Source: Pseudomonas sp. B21-028 (lineage in GTDB: Bacteria > Pseudomonadota > Gammaproteobacteria > Pseudomonadales > Pseudomonadaceae). From it: 64,000 bases of DNA. How positions within the stretch are numbered: position 1 is the first letter of the stretch; the number at the start of each line of letters is the position of its first letter. Below are positions 54,338 through 62,544 of the stretch, in pieces. The notes under the pieces are model-generated. The model ran no database searches. It had not been told where the DNA came from and saw nothing but the letters and a program-made list of their open reading frames with translations. Both the position numbers and the translations under genes were made by a program. The stretch spans positions 2,046,001 through 2,110,000 of the forward strand of contig NZ_CP087184.1 of assembly GCF_024749045.1 (NCBI RefSeq), in the 5' to 3' direction.

Positions 54338-54375
54338 AAAAAAGGGGGCGAACCCATCAAGGTTCGCCCCCTTTT
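54338..54375 (-). terminator. Rho-independent terminator of tal
   Basis: Minus-strand stem AAGGGGGCGAACC / GGTTCGCCCCCTT (13 pairs) with a six-base loop, followed by T5. It may also work rightward for rssC. Confidence 0.93.
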
Positions 54376-54393
54376 GCATACCTTTGAATCAAC

Positions 54394-55320
54394 TCAGAGC
54401 TTGGCCTGCAGCAACGCTTCGAGCTTCTCCTGGTCCCGGGCAAACTGACGGATACCTTCCGCCAGCTTCTCGGTGGCCATGGCGTCCTCGTTGGACAACC
54501 AGCGGAACTGCGCTTCATTGAGGCTCAAGCGCGCTTCACCGGTTTGCCCCGGTGCCAGCTTGCGTTCCAGCTTGCCTTCGTCGGCGGCCAGTTTTTCCAG
54601 CAGATCCGGGCTGACCGTCAAGCGGTCGCAACCGGCCAGTTGCTCGATCTGATTGAGATTGCGGAAGCTGGCGCCCATGACCACGGTCTTGTAGTCATTG
54701 GCCTTGTAGTAGTTGTAGATGCGTGTCACCGACTGGACGCCTGGATCATCGGCGCCGGTGTAGTCGTTGCCGTTGGCCTTCTTGTACCAGTCGTAGATAC
54801 GTCCCACGAACGGCGAAATCAGGAACACCCCGGCGTCGGCACAGGCCGCTGCCTGGGCGAAGGAGAACAGCAGGGTCAGGTTGCATTGGATACCTTCACG
54901 CTCCAGCTGCTCCGCGGCGCGGATGCCTTCCCAGGTCGAAGCGATCTTGATCAGCACGCGATCACGGCCGATGCCGGCCTTGTCGTACAGTTCGACCAGG
55001 CGATGGGCACGCTTCAACATGGCATCGGTGTCGAACGACAGGCGTGCGTCCACTTCGGTGGAAATGCGCCCTGGAATCACTTTCAGGATCTCTTGGCCGA
55101 CCGCCACGCCGAAGCGGTCGCTGGCCAGGCCCACATCGCCCTTGCAGTCCGCCACGCAGGCGTTCAACAGCTCGGCATAGCCGTGCATCGCCGAGGCCTT
55201 CAGCAGCAGGGAGGGGTTGGTGGTGGCATCTACCGGCTTGACCCGGGCAATGGCTTCGAAGTCGCCAGTGTCGGCCACGACGGTGGTGAATTGCTTGAGT
55301 TGTTCCAGCTTGGAAGTCAT
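54394..55320 (-). CDS. tal: Transaldolase
   Basis: 308 residues, class of E. coli TalB. Transfers a dihydroxyacetone unit between sugar phosphates in the non-oxidative pentose phosphate pathway. Signature [12 protein letters not shown] near residue 30, and the Schiff-base lysine in [28 protein letters not shown] and [13 protein letters not shown] complete the TIM barrel. Start [19 protein letters not shown] at 55320; the extension to 55377 has no ribosome site. Followed downstream by its own terminator; dusA lies upstream on the same strand, 178 bases away. Same order as PA2796-PA2795. Confidence 0.96.
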   Translation of the reverse strand: MTSKLEQLKQFTTVVADTGDFEAIARVKPVDATTNPSLLLKASAMHGYAELLNACVADCKGDVGLASDRFGVAVGQEILKVIPGRISTEVDARLSFDTDAMLKRAHRLVELYDKAGIGRDRVLIKIASTWEGIRAAEQLEREGIQCNLTLLFSFAQAAACADAGVFLISPFVGRIYDWYKKANGNDYTGADDPGVQSVTRIYNYYKANDYKTVVMGASFRNLNQIEQLAGCDRLTVSPDLLEKLAADEGKLERKLAPGQTGEARLSLNEAQFRWLSNEDAMATEKLAEGIRQFARDQEKLEALLQAKL

Positions 55321-55498
55321 GAGCGTGCTCTGTCCTATGGGTCTGTTGACATTACCCGAGGGCCGGCGGCCACTCAAGGGCGTGTGCGGGGATCGATGGC
55401 CCCTGTGGCAACAACCTGAAAACGGCTGTTTGAAAGGGCGGGGCAGGTACCGGTAGATACGATGCCAAAACCGCGCGCAGGTTCAACGAAAATGACCG

Positions 55499-56485
55499 TC
55501 AGCGCCCTTCCAGCAACCCCGCCGCCTGATCCAGCAGCGCCAACGGATCCTTGCTCTTGTGGATATCCACCGACAACAGTTGCCGAAACCGTCGCGCCCC
55601 TGGAAAGCCAGTGCCCAGGCCCAGCACGTGGCGGGTGATGTGGTGCATCGCCCCGCCAGAGGCCAGGTGATGGGCGATATAGGGCCGCAACTGTGCCAGC
55701 GCCTCGGCCCGGGTAATGACCGGCGCGGTGCTGCCGAATAGCTGCTGATCCACCTCGGCCAGCAGGTAGGGGTTATGGTACGCCTCGCGCCCCAGCATCA
55801 CACCGTCGAAGATCTGCAGATGCTCATGGCACGCCTCGAGGGTCTTGATCCCGCCGTTGAGCACAATCTCCAGCTCCGGAAAATCCGCCTTCAACCGCGC
55901 CACCACGTCATACCGCAAGGGCGGGATGTCACGATTCTCCTTCGGCGACAGCCCCTCCAGGATCGCGATCCGCGCATGCACGGTAAAACTCGTGCAACCG
56001 GACTCACGCACCGTACCAACGAACTCGCACAGTTGTTCATAGCTGTCCCGCCCGTTGATCCCGATCCGGTGCTTGACCGTCACCGGGATCGACACCGCAT
56101 CACGCATCGCCTTCACACAATCGGCCACCAACCCGGGATGCCCCATCAGGCACGCGCCGATCATGTTGTTTTGCACCCGATCGCTTGGGCAGCCGACATT
56201 GAGATTGACCTCGTCATAGCCATGCTCCTGGGCCATCTTCGCGCAGGCGGCCAGATCCCCCGGAACGCTGCCGCCCAACTGAAGCGCCAGGGGATGTTCG
56301 GTTTCGTGATGACGCAGGAAGCGCTCATGGTCGCCGTTGAGCAGGGCGCCGGTGGTGACCATTTCGGTGTAGAGGAGGGCGTTTTTGGAGAGGATGCGCA
56401 GGAAGTAGCGGCAGTGGGGGTCTGTCCAATCCATCATGGGGGCAACGGAAAAACGGCGAGACAACGAAGCTGGGGCTATGGGCAT
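55499..56485 (-). CDS. dusA: tRNA-dihydrouridine(20/20a) synthase DusA
   Basis: 328 residues. FMN- and NADPH-dependent reduction of U20/U20a in the tRNA D-loop. TIM-barrel start RRFSVAPMMDWTDPHCRYFL, catalytic cysteine in NLNVGCPSDRVQNN, FMN phosphate region VLNGGIKTL and GVMLGREAYHNPYLL, and the C-terminal HITRHVLGLGTGFPGAR typical of DusA rather than DusB/C. Start at 56485 (MPIAPASLSRRF); no strong ribosome site. The 5' flank 56486-56714 marks the border to the accessory segment and shows no gene. Confidence 0.94.
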   Translation of the reverse strand: MPIAPASLSRRFSVAPMMDWTDPHCRYFLRILSKNALLYTEMVTTGALLNGDHERFLRHHETEHPLALQLGGSVPGDLAACAKMAQEHGYDEVNLNVGCPSDRVQNNMIGACLMGHPGLVADCVKAMRDAVSIPVTVKHRIGINGRDSYEQLCEFVGTVRESGCTSFTVHARIAILEGLSPKENRDIPPLRYDVVARLKADFPELEIVLNGGIKTLEACHEHLQIFDGVMLGREAYHNPYLLAEVDQQLFGSTAPVITRAEALAQLRPYIAHHLASGGAMHHITRHVLGLGTGFPGARRFRQLLSVDIHKSKDPLALLDQAAGLLEGR

Positions 56486-56714
56486 TGGGAAATCTGGATC
56501 TGCGAGACGGAAGTGGCAGTTTATCAGGGATAAGAGTGCGCTGTCGGAAGGGGATGTCGCAAGGTAGTGGTCCGGCTCCAACGCCGGGCGCGCATCGCCG
56601 CCACCTGTTCTTGGCTGAAAATCTACCCGCTTCTTCGACTGCCGACTCGATTTGCGCAACCCCCCAACACTCGTACAGAACTCCTGCGTGGAGCCGCGTC
56701 CGGTGCGCAGGCGA

Positions 56715-57437
56715 CTATGGGCGCATTGTTACGCAGGTTGCGGTGTCCGCATCGAGTTCTACAAGACTCAAAGCACCATCGTGAAAGGAACAGCCGGTGT
56801 CGATGTAGACGACATTACCCAGGCAGGTGACGCTCGATACGGTTGAGTGCCCTACATAAAGCCGGCTTATTCCCTTGATGAGGTCATTATTCTGTTGTTC
56901 GATTTTCCCTCGGGCGTACAAGGCTGTTTGCAGAGCGCGGTGGCGGATGTCTTCTCCAAAATGTCCGGATAAGGCGTCTTTGGCGGTCTGCCAGTCATCA
57001 TCGTCCTGTAGTAACGGGGCTTCGGCGTGCACGATGCCGATTTTTCTTCCGTCCTCCAGGTCAACTTCAATGATCAGTGGAAGTTTCTGAAGAGCGTTGG
57101 ACAATTCATGTTGGGTCGTGGCTGCCAGCTCATAGAGCCAGGCTCCGCCGTTTCGGGTGTGTCTGGCAATGTCTCCCTGTCCGGACACACAGTCGATGAG
57201 CATCTGTTCGTGATTACCCCGGACCGCGTGAAACCAGGGTTCCGCTAGCCAGTTCATCACCTCCAGGGATTCCGGGCCGCGGTCAATCAGATCGCCAACA
57301 GAGAAAATACGATCCTGTTCAGCACTGAAGTTGGCGTGAACCAGAAGCGACTTTAGAAGTTTGAAGTGTCCATGAATATCGCCCACGACAAAGTCTCGGC
57401 CTTTTCTATTGGCAGAGAACGTCGTTATCGTGTTCAT
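56715..57437 (-). CDS. PPP-family (PphA/PrpA-like) metallophosphatase
   Basis: 240 residues, no signal peptide. The calcineurin-like motifs of bacterial Ser/Thr protein phosphatases are all present: GDIHGHF, VGDLIDRGPES, VRGNHEQM, and late histidines in IVHAEAP and VGHSTV. Closest in style to PphA/PrpA of enterobacteria, which dephosphorylate proteins in stress signalling; diadenosine-tetraphosphate hydrolase activity is an alternative. Start at 57437 (MNTITTFSANRKGRDFVVGD), weak ribosome site. Last of seven collinear genes from yhfG; 59 bases after the exported protein gene. A phosphatase is a plausible counter-enzyme in an operon led by an AMP-transferase, but this is inference. Confidence 0.85.
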   Translation of the reverse strand: MNTITTFSANRKGRDFVVGDIHGHFKLLKSLLVHANFSAEQDRIFSVGDLIDRGPESLEVMNWLAEPWFHAVRGNHEQMLIDCVSGQGDIARHTRNGGAWLYELAATTQHELSNALQKLPLIIEVDLEDGRKIGIVHAEAPLLQDDDDWQTAKDALSGHFGEDIRHRALQTALYARGKIEQQNNDLIKGISRLYVGHSTVSSVTCLGNVVYIDTGCSFHDGALSLVELDADTATCVTMRP

Positions 57438-57496
57438 CGTCGGCGTTTCATGTGGAGAGGAGGAAGTAGCTTGCTCCCTCTTCTGGCCCGATAGCA

Positions 57497-58039
57497 TCAT
57501 TTTTTCAACTGATAATCCTGACCCCACACCCGTACAGAACTGACGGGTTCGTTCTGCCCGTCGAAGATGAACTTCTGCCGCACGGCGGCCTTGGGTGGAA
57601 CAGTGACTTCATCGGGGTTTTCCATCGCTTTGAGGCTGTTGGCATAACCTGCCTGGTCAATAGCCAACAAAACACCCGTCTGCCTGAGGTTGATCAGGCG
57701 CAGTTGCGCGTCGGTACTGTTCTTGAAACCGAGAGTGACTGTAAGGTTGTCATCGCTGGGCTCCAGTTTCAGCACCTCGACGCTAATACGCTCTTTCATT
57801 TGTTCGCCGGAGGAAATGATCGCTGCACCATCGGTGCCCTGGGCTGATTCGCGGCCATCGAGTACACCTTCGTTCACACCGCCCAACAGGTTTTTTCCAG
57901 CGGTGATGAACGATGAAACGGCGGCTTTGGTTGAGTCCTTGATCAAGCTGCCATCGGTCGGTTCGGCTTCGGCGAAGCACAGGGAGCTGGTCAGGAGACT
58001 GGAGACGAAGAAGAGAGCGCGTGACGGCGAGAGAGTCAT
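57497..58039 (-). CDS. Exported protein of unknown function
   Basis: 180 residues; no family recognised. Signal peptide MTLSPSRALFFVSSLLTSSL with cleavage after CFAEA. The mature part has a helical N-terminal stretch (DSTKAAVSSFITAGKNLLGG), then a beta-rich domain (ISVEVLKLEPSDDNLTVTLG, GFKNSTDAQLRLINLRQTGV) resembling the immunoglobulin-like folds of DUF4352-type proteins, though I cannot assign it. The C-terminus ends SVRVWGQDYQLKK. The single Cys is in the signal peptide. Lies between the WG-repeat lipoprotein (148 bases upstream) and the phosphatase. Confidence 0.72.
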   Translation of the reverse strand: MTLSPSRALFFVSSLLTSSLCFAEAEPTDGSLIKDSTKAAVSSFITAGKNLLGGVNEGVLDGRESAQGTDGAAIISSGEQMKERISVEVLKLEPSDDNLTVTLGFKNSTDAQLRLINLRQTGVLLAIDQAGYANSLKAMENPDEVTVPPKAAVRQKFIFDGQNEPVSSVRVWGQDYQLKK

Positions 58040-58187
58040 ACAGGTGTCCTTGAGGAGGTCAGCAACGCCGCCCAGCAGAGGAGAGCGGCTTGCAGTGTTT
58101 TCGAGTTTATTGCCGACATGCCCCGCGAGCGAAATAAATACGTCAACGGTACTTCGCTTGGTTGTGTGCGTTCGGGCAGGTCAGTCG

Positions 58188-60338
58188 TTATTCTTCTTTA
58201 TCCACGCGATTGCCATCGGCGTCATAGACCAGGGATTCGTCAGGGTTGTCCGGATTCCTCACATAGTAGCGGGCTTCATTGCTGTTATCAGAGACTTTCA
58301 GACTGGTATAGGAACCGAGTTTCTTGACCAGTTTGTTGTTCTGGCTGATCAACACCAGTCCACTGTCGCCGGCACGAACGGCGGCTGCGTAGCGGGTTTG
58401 GAACGAGTTGATCGTGGTGTATTCCAGTGGAATCTGCAGGGTACCCTTCAAGTCGATGGCGCCGTAGCTACTATCGCGCCCGACCACCGCCATGCCGTTG
58501 GAAAATGGCTCCACTTCGTCATAGGGTAACTTGATCGGCAGCAACGTCCCCTGGCGGTTGATAAAGGCGAACTTTTTACTTCGAACGTCCTGCACCAGCA
58601 GTGGCTGCTCGTCAACAAAGTGGCCTATCGCGTTGTAGCCCTGGAGGTTGATCCGTTTGCCTTCCAGGTCGAAAACGTCCTGTCGGTTCTGATCGGCTGA
58701 GTTTGTATAGAGATAGTTACCGCTTTGCTGTATGTCGGAGAATCGGGGTGGCAGAACTTCCTTGCCAGCGAGGGTATAGGCGCCATATTCGCCTTCCGTG
58801 GCATAGGTCTTGTTACCGAGACGGGCGATGAACAGGCTACTGGTTACCGTGGGATTCACGAACTTCATCGGCAATATGAAACGGTGATTTCCTGAGTCGT
58901 AAAGTCCGTAGGGGCCGTTGGTTTCACGCTCCACCAACAGCAGGCCGTTGTCCATGATCTGCGTAATATGTTCGAACGGCAGATTGACAGGTTTATTGCT
59001 GCCAGCAGGGAAGTAAGCCGTCTTGCCCACTGCTTCCCGGGAGTCTGCTTGTGAGTTGGCGGATTTTTCCATCGCAAGCACCCAATAGATACCCGCCACC
59101 CCGCTTTCCTGTACCTGTACCCAACGTGGTTTGATCAGCCATTGCCCGGTCTGATCGATGAAGCCGTAGCGGTCGGACTTCCGGTCAAAAGCAATGTAAC
59201 GCGCTTGCTCCGCAAGAATGTTCTGCACTTGGCCAAAAACGGCAACGTTGTCTTCCATCGGCTCAAGCACATGAATGACGATGCGTTGCGGGGTCGCTTC
59301 GAAGCGGTAATCGGCCTCGGTGTTTTTCAGTGGTCCAGCCTGTTTTGAAAGCGCTTCGGTTACTTGTTCCAGCCGCTGCTGGATCGCTTGACTGGTCTTG
59401 AACTGGTCGAGATCGTCCTTGGTCTGTCGCAGGGCTTTGTAGTAGTCACGCAATGCTTCGATATCGCTCTCCGAAGGGAAGGAGCGCGTGTTGTTGCCGT
59501 TGCTGTAAAGCGCCTTGCCTTCGTCGGTCAAACCCTGCACCACGAAGGTTGTTGTCTTGGGCGTACTTAGCCGCAGTGAGGCACTTGAGTCACCAAGGGC
59601 GGTTAGTTGGAAGTGTTGGCCGTCGTCCAGGGTGACCTGTGGATGATCCTTATCCAGAACCACTTTCTTGAATGCCGGATAGCTGCGGTAAGCGACCTTC
59701 AGATCGAAACTGGCCAAGGGTTTGTTGATGGGCAGTGCAATGTAATCATCAGACAGGACGATGTCGTCCGAGTCTGCTTTGGGTTGCACATTGATGTCGG
59801 CGAAAAGTTTCTCGCTGCCATCCCGAAAACGTAAACGCTCCGGACGGTACTGTTCGGCCGCGTGCTCATCCGGCGTGGCTGCGCGTTTCCAGAGCGGATC
59901 GAGGCGGCTGGTATCAAGCCTTATTTCGGAACCATCGGCAAACAACCTTTGAACAAAACGCAGGTCCTGGATCGACGCCAGCGCAGCTTTCACCTGTGCA
60001 CTGGTGAAAGGCACGAACAGCTCTTCGTATTGCAGTTCCTGCTCACCGGCGGGTTGGGCTCCGTCAATGGTCAGGCTGAGTTCCGACTGGGTGATCAGCT
60101 CTACAGCTTCAAGGGTTTCAAGGGTGTCATGGATCAAGTAGTTCAGGCGTTTCTCCACATCAGGCCGCGTCAGCGTGCCGATGTCCTCTATGCCGCCTTC
60201 GTTCATGTCCTCGGCGGCGAAGCTTTCACTTGTCGGCGCGATGTTCTGGCGAAACAAGTAATAGGACGCGCAGCCCACCACTAACAAGGTCACACTCAGT
60301 AGCGACAGCAATCTCAAGCGAGGCTGGGTAAAGTTCAT
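58188..60338 (-). CDS. WG-repeat lipoprotein
   Basis: 716 residues. Lipoprotein signal MNFTQPRLRLLSLLSVTLLV followed by the lipobox VVGC, so it should be anchored in the cell envelope; the residues after Cys (ASYYLFRQ) do not show Asp at +2. The N-terminal half (30-350) is acidic and unrecognised, including a coiled-coil-like stretch (ALRDYYKALRQTKDDLDQFK). The second half has WG/KWG-type beta-repeats: DRYGFIDQTGQWLIKPRW, GPYGLYDSGNHRFILPMKF, GEYGAYTLAGKEVLPPRF, SYGAIDLKGTLQIPLEY. Such repeats form propeller- or solenoid-like binding surfaces. Two adjacent ATGs (60338, 60341) are possible starts. Fifth gene of the fic-led array. Confidence 0.8.
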   Translation of the reverse strand: MNFTQPRLRLLSLLSVTLLVVGCASYYLFRQNIAPTSESFAAEDMNEGGIEDIGTLTRPDVEKRLNYLIHDTLETLEAVELITQSELSLTIDGAQPAGEQELQYEELFVPFTSAQVKAALASIQDLRFVQRLFADGSEIRLDTSRLDPLWKRAATPDEHAAEQYRPERLRFRDGSEKLFADINVQPKADSDDIVLSDDYIALPINKPLASFDLKVAYRSYPAFKKVVLDKDHPQVTLDDGQHFQLTALGDSSASLRLSTPKTTTFVVQGLTDEGKALYSNGNNTRSFPSESDIEALRDYYKALRQTKDDLDQFKTSQAIQQRLEQVTEALSKQAGPLKNTEADYRFEATPQRIVIHVLEPMEDNVAVFGQVQNILAEQARYIAFDRKSDRYGFIDQTGQWLIKPRWVQVQESGVAGIYWVLAMEKSANSQADSREAVGKTAYFPAGSNKPVNLPFEHITQIMDNGLLLVERETNGPYGLYDSGNHRFILPMKFVNPTVTSSLFIARLGNKTYATEGEYGAYTLAGKEVLPPRFSDIQQSGNYLYTNSADQNRQDVFDLEGKRINLQGYNAIGHFVDEQPLLVQDVRSKKFAFINRQGTLLPIKLPYDEVEPFSNGMAVVGRDSSYGAIDLKGTLQIPLEYTTINSFQTRYAAAVRAGDSGLVLISQNNKLVKKLGSYTSLKVSDNSNEARYYVRNPDNPDESLVYDADGNRVDKEE

Positions 60339-60424
60339 CATGGCTTCAGTAGTTAAAGGGCTGGGAAATGCGGGCAGCTAACCACACGGTATGGCACGCT
60401 GCCAATAGCCTGACGATTTCCAGT

Positions 60425-61021
60425 TCAATTCCTGACGGTTTCAGGCGCCACCGCCGTGGCGGCGGCTTCGTTGGAAGAGGCCGATCGATCCAGATCCGCT
60501 AGCACGAGCTTTTCAAAATTCACGCTATCGATGATTACCAACGCACCGACGGCTTCTTTAATTGCGGTAGAAGCATCCTTTATGAACCTGTCGGGGTGTT
60601 CGAACATCTGGATACCTTTATAGCGCGACATGACCAAGCCGATCTGGCTGGAAACTCGTGGCTTGATAAACGCCAGCTCCACCGATTGGATGTCGTTGTA
60701 CTGAGTGTAGATGTCCCCAATCCTGTCCGGCGCCACATGCCAGGCGACGGATACGTCAGTTCTGAATTCATGAAGGTCTGCGGTGTAGTTATGGACGTCC
60801 GCAATGCTCAAAATGCTATTTTGACTTGGGATCCGGAGCACCTTGTCAATAACGGGCAGTCGCCAGCCCAATCCGGGACCTGCAACGGAACTGATTTTGC
60901 CATTACGCAGGACCAGGCCGAGCTCTCTTTCGCTGATGGTGTAGAAAGAGAGGCTTGCCAGCACACAGGCTGCGAAGGTTGCTGCTAATCCTGAGCCTAT
61001 AAAGCAAACGTTGCGACGCAT
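60425..61021 (-). CDS. Minimal SPFH/band-7 membrane protein 2
   Basis: 198 residues. One N-terminal membrane helix (VCFIGSGLAATFAACVLASL) then an SPFH (prohibitin/HflC-like) domain: ISERELGLVLRNGKI, GPGLGWRLPVIDKV, EFRTDVSVAWHVAPDRIGDI. It stops soon after the domain (NFEKLVLADLDRSASSNEAA) and lacks the long coiled coil of HflC, QmcA or prohibitins. SPFH proteins oligomerise into membrane cages. It is a diverged paralogue of the gene upstream (52-base gap). Start: ATG 61021 with AGAG eight bases away; ATG 61027 also possible. Confidence 0.78.
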   Translation of the reverse strand: MRRNVCFIGSGLAATFAACVLASLSFYTISERELGLVLRNGKISSVAGPGLGWRLPVIDKVLRIPSQNSILSIADVHNYTADLHEFRTDVSVAWHVAPDRIGDIYTQYNDIQSVELAFIKPRVSSQIGLVMSRYKGIQMFEHPDRFIKDASTAIKEAVGALVIIDSVNFEKLVLADLDRSASSNEAAATAVAPETVRN

Positions 61022-61073
61022 TGTCATGTCTCTGGGAATTTATAATGCAAGCCAGTTTGAAACCGGATAACAG

Positions 61074-61619
61074 CTATTCAATATGGATGCTTTCCATGTG
61101 CACATTTCCGATATCGATGCTCTCAATGAGGACGGGGCCGTCAATCGCGGCTCTGATCGCGGATGAGAAACCGCGAACGAACGTCTCCCGGTTTTTCAAC
61201 GCCTGCTCTGTGTTGTAGTGAGAGACGATTAGCCTGGCTTGCTCCGTTATTTTGGGGATAAGCAAGATGTTTTCGACCGCTTCGAGCGTGGTGTATTTTT
61301 TATACATGCTCTGAACCTCGTCCGGCGCGACTCGCCAAACGATGGAAACCTCCAGATCCATCACGTCCAGGTCTTCAGTTCTTGCTTGTAAAGCTGGCCA
61401 GTAGATCAGATTGTTTTGCATCGAAACAGTAGTCACTTGATCCACGAAAGGGATTTTCCAACCTGGGCCAGGTTGTGCCACTTTCAGGAATTTACCGTTG
61501 CGCAGTACCACGCCGCGATCCTGTTCATTGACAGCATAAAAGCCCTCTACGGAGATGAAATATGTCGATAGTGCCCCCAGGATCAAAATGCCCCAATACT
61601 TGATGCAGCGATATTTCAT
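61074..61619 (-). CDS. Minimal SPFH/band-7 membrane protein 1
   Basis: 181 residues. N-terminal helix (YWGILILGALSTYFISVEGF) and an SPFH domain: AVNEQDRGVVLRNGKFLKV, QPGPGWKIPFVDQVTTVSMQ, DLEVSIVWRVAPDEVQSMY. It ends exactly at the strand VLIESIDIGNVHMESIHIE where larger prohibitin-like proteins enter their coiled coil. The start codon shares one base with the fic stop (TAATG), so the two proteins are translationally coupled, strongly suggesting a shared function. Its relation to the next gene is a tandem duplication followed by divergence. Confidence 0.8.
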   Translation of the reverse strand: MKYRCIKYWGILILGALSTYFISVEGFYAVNEQDRGVVLRNGKFLKVAQPGPGWKIPFVDQVTTVSMQNNLIYWPALQARTEDLDVMDLEVSIVWRVAPDEVQSMYKKYTTLEAVENILLIPKITEQARLIVSHYNTEQALKNRETFVRGFSSAIRAAIDGPVLIESIDIGNVHMESIHIE

Positions 61620-62257
61620 TATGGTTTTCCATTCTGCATCGGAATGATGTTGAGTTGATTTGGGTGGATTGCATCGCCAATGCACTTTTCGAACACCTGC
61701 TCCATGGGCCCGAGGGTGCAGTGATACGCGGCAATGTTTGCGACGATCCATTCCTCTTTTTCAATGCCCCACCAACTGATTTCAAACCCGGTATTCATGA
61801 TGAGGTGCTCGAAGAGGATGCGCTGGGCACGGCCATTGCCTTCGCGAAAGGGGTGGACAACGTTGATATCGGAATAGGCATCGGCAACGGCAACGATCAA
61901 TTCCGCCCGATTCATGCCTTCAAACCAGTTGGCAGTCGCCATGTTCTGGAAGATCTTGCCAGCTTCCTTCTCCATGAACTGTGGCTGACAGAAGCGAGTG
62001 TCTTGTTTGGCCATCCCGACGGTACGCAGCTCTCCGGCCCATTCGTACAAATCCGAGAACAGCAGCCTGTGGATGCCCTGGAGGTAGGCCAGGTCGTAAG
62101 GGGGAGGGCTGAATTCGACGAGGTCCGCCGCGATGGCCGTCAGTTGTTGTTCGGCTTCGCTTAAAGTGGGTTCGTCACGGATGTCGAGTTTGTTGCGAAG
62201 GACCGTGGAGCCGGCGTAGCAATAGGCGTCCTCACCGACTCCATATTTGTCTGGCAT
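61619..62257 (-). CDS. fic: Fic-domain protein adenylyltransferase (toxin)
   Basis: 212 residues. The Fic motif is complete: HPFREGNGRAQR with His135 as catalytic base, Glu for the metal and the GNGR anion-binding loop. The preceding flap region is LRTVGMAKQDTRFCQP. It would transfer AMP from ATP to hydroxyl side chains of target proteins. The short size without an internal N-terminal inhibitory helix fits class I Fic, which is held inactive by a separate antitoxin, here encoded one base upstream (TGATG). P. fluorescens Fic-1 has been reported to AMPylate GyrB and to be neutralised by AntF; this pair may be the same or a relative. Confidence 0.9.
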   Translation of the reverse strand: MPDKYGVGEDAYCYAGSTVLRNKLDIRDEPTLSEAEQQLTAIAADLVEFSPPPYDLAYLQGIHRLLFSDLYEWAGELRTVGMAKQDTRFCQPQFMEKEAGKIFQNMATANWFEGMNRAELIVAVADAYSDINVVHPFREGNGRAQRILFEHLIMNTGFEISWWGIEKEEWIVANIAAYHCTLGPMEQVFEKCIGDAIHPNQLNIIPMQNGKP

Positions 62258-62427
62258 CAGGCCTGGGTCTTGGTGAAAGTTTTCAAGACTTCTTCACGGG
62301 TCGGCATTTTGCAGTCGCCATCGGAGAAGGTCACTTTGAAGCCTTCCAGGCGCAGGCTGGCCGCATAGTTGGACCGACGGGTTCTGGCCGCGTAGGCCTT
62401 CTTGGTTTCAAGGCTGATAGTGCCCAT
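62257..62427 (-). CDS. YhfG-family Fic antitoxin
   Basis: 56 residues, starting MGTISLETKKAYAARTRRSN. Contains SLRLEG at residues 24-29, matching the class I inhibitory motif [S/T]xxxE[G/N], in which the Glu blocks ATP positioning in the Fic pocket. The C-terminus (TREEVLKTFTKTQA) is helical. AGGTG nine bases upstream of the ATG; stop and fic start overlap as TGATG. YhfG precedes fic in E. coli in the same way. First gene of the seven-gene array, so it also heads the transcript. Confidence 0.88.
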   Translation of the reverse strand: MGTISLETKKAYAARTRRSNYAASLRLEGFKVTFSDGDCKMPTREEVLKTFTKTQA

Positions 62428-62512
62428 GGGGCTGCACCTCAAATCGCGTGGGTGAGCGGATTATAACCCATCGATGACCAATGGCGCTTGCATCGCCATG
62501 CTTCTCCAAATA

Positions 62513-62528
62513 CTGTACGCATAACCAG
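62513..62528. promoter_or_regulatory. LexA-like box upstream of the radical SAM repair gene
   Basis: CTGTACGCATAACCAG, a CTG-N10-CAG site embedded in the longer palindrome TACTG...CAGTA, 16 bases before the ATG at 62545. Less A/T-rich in the centre than the lexA boxes. It lies 85 bases from the divergent yhfG start. Confidence 0.6.
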
Positions 62529-62544
62529 TATCGAGAGCCCTCCC

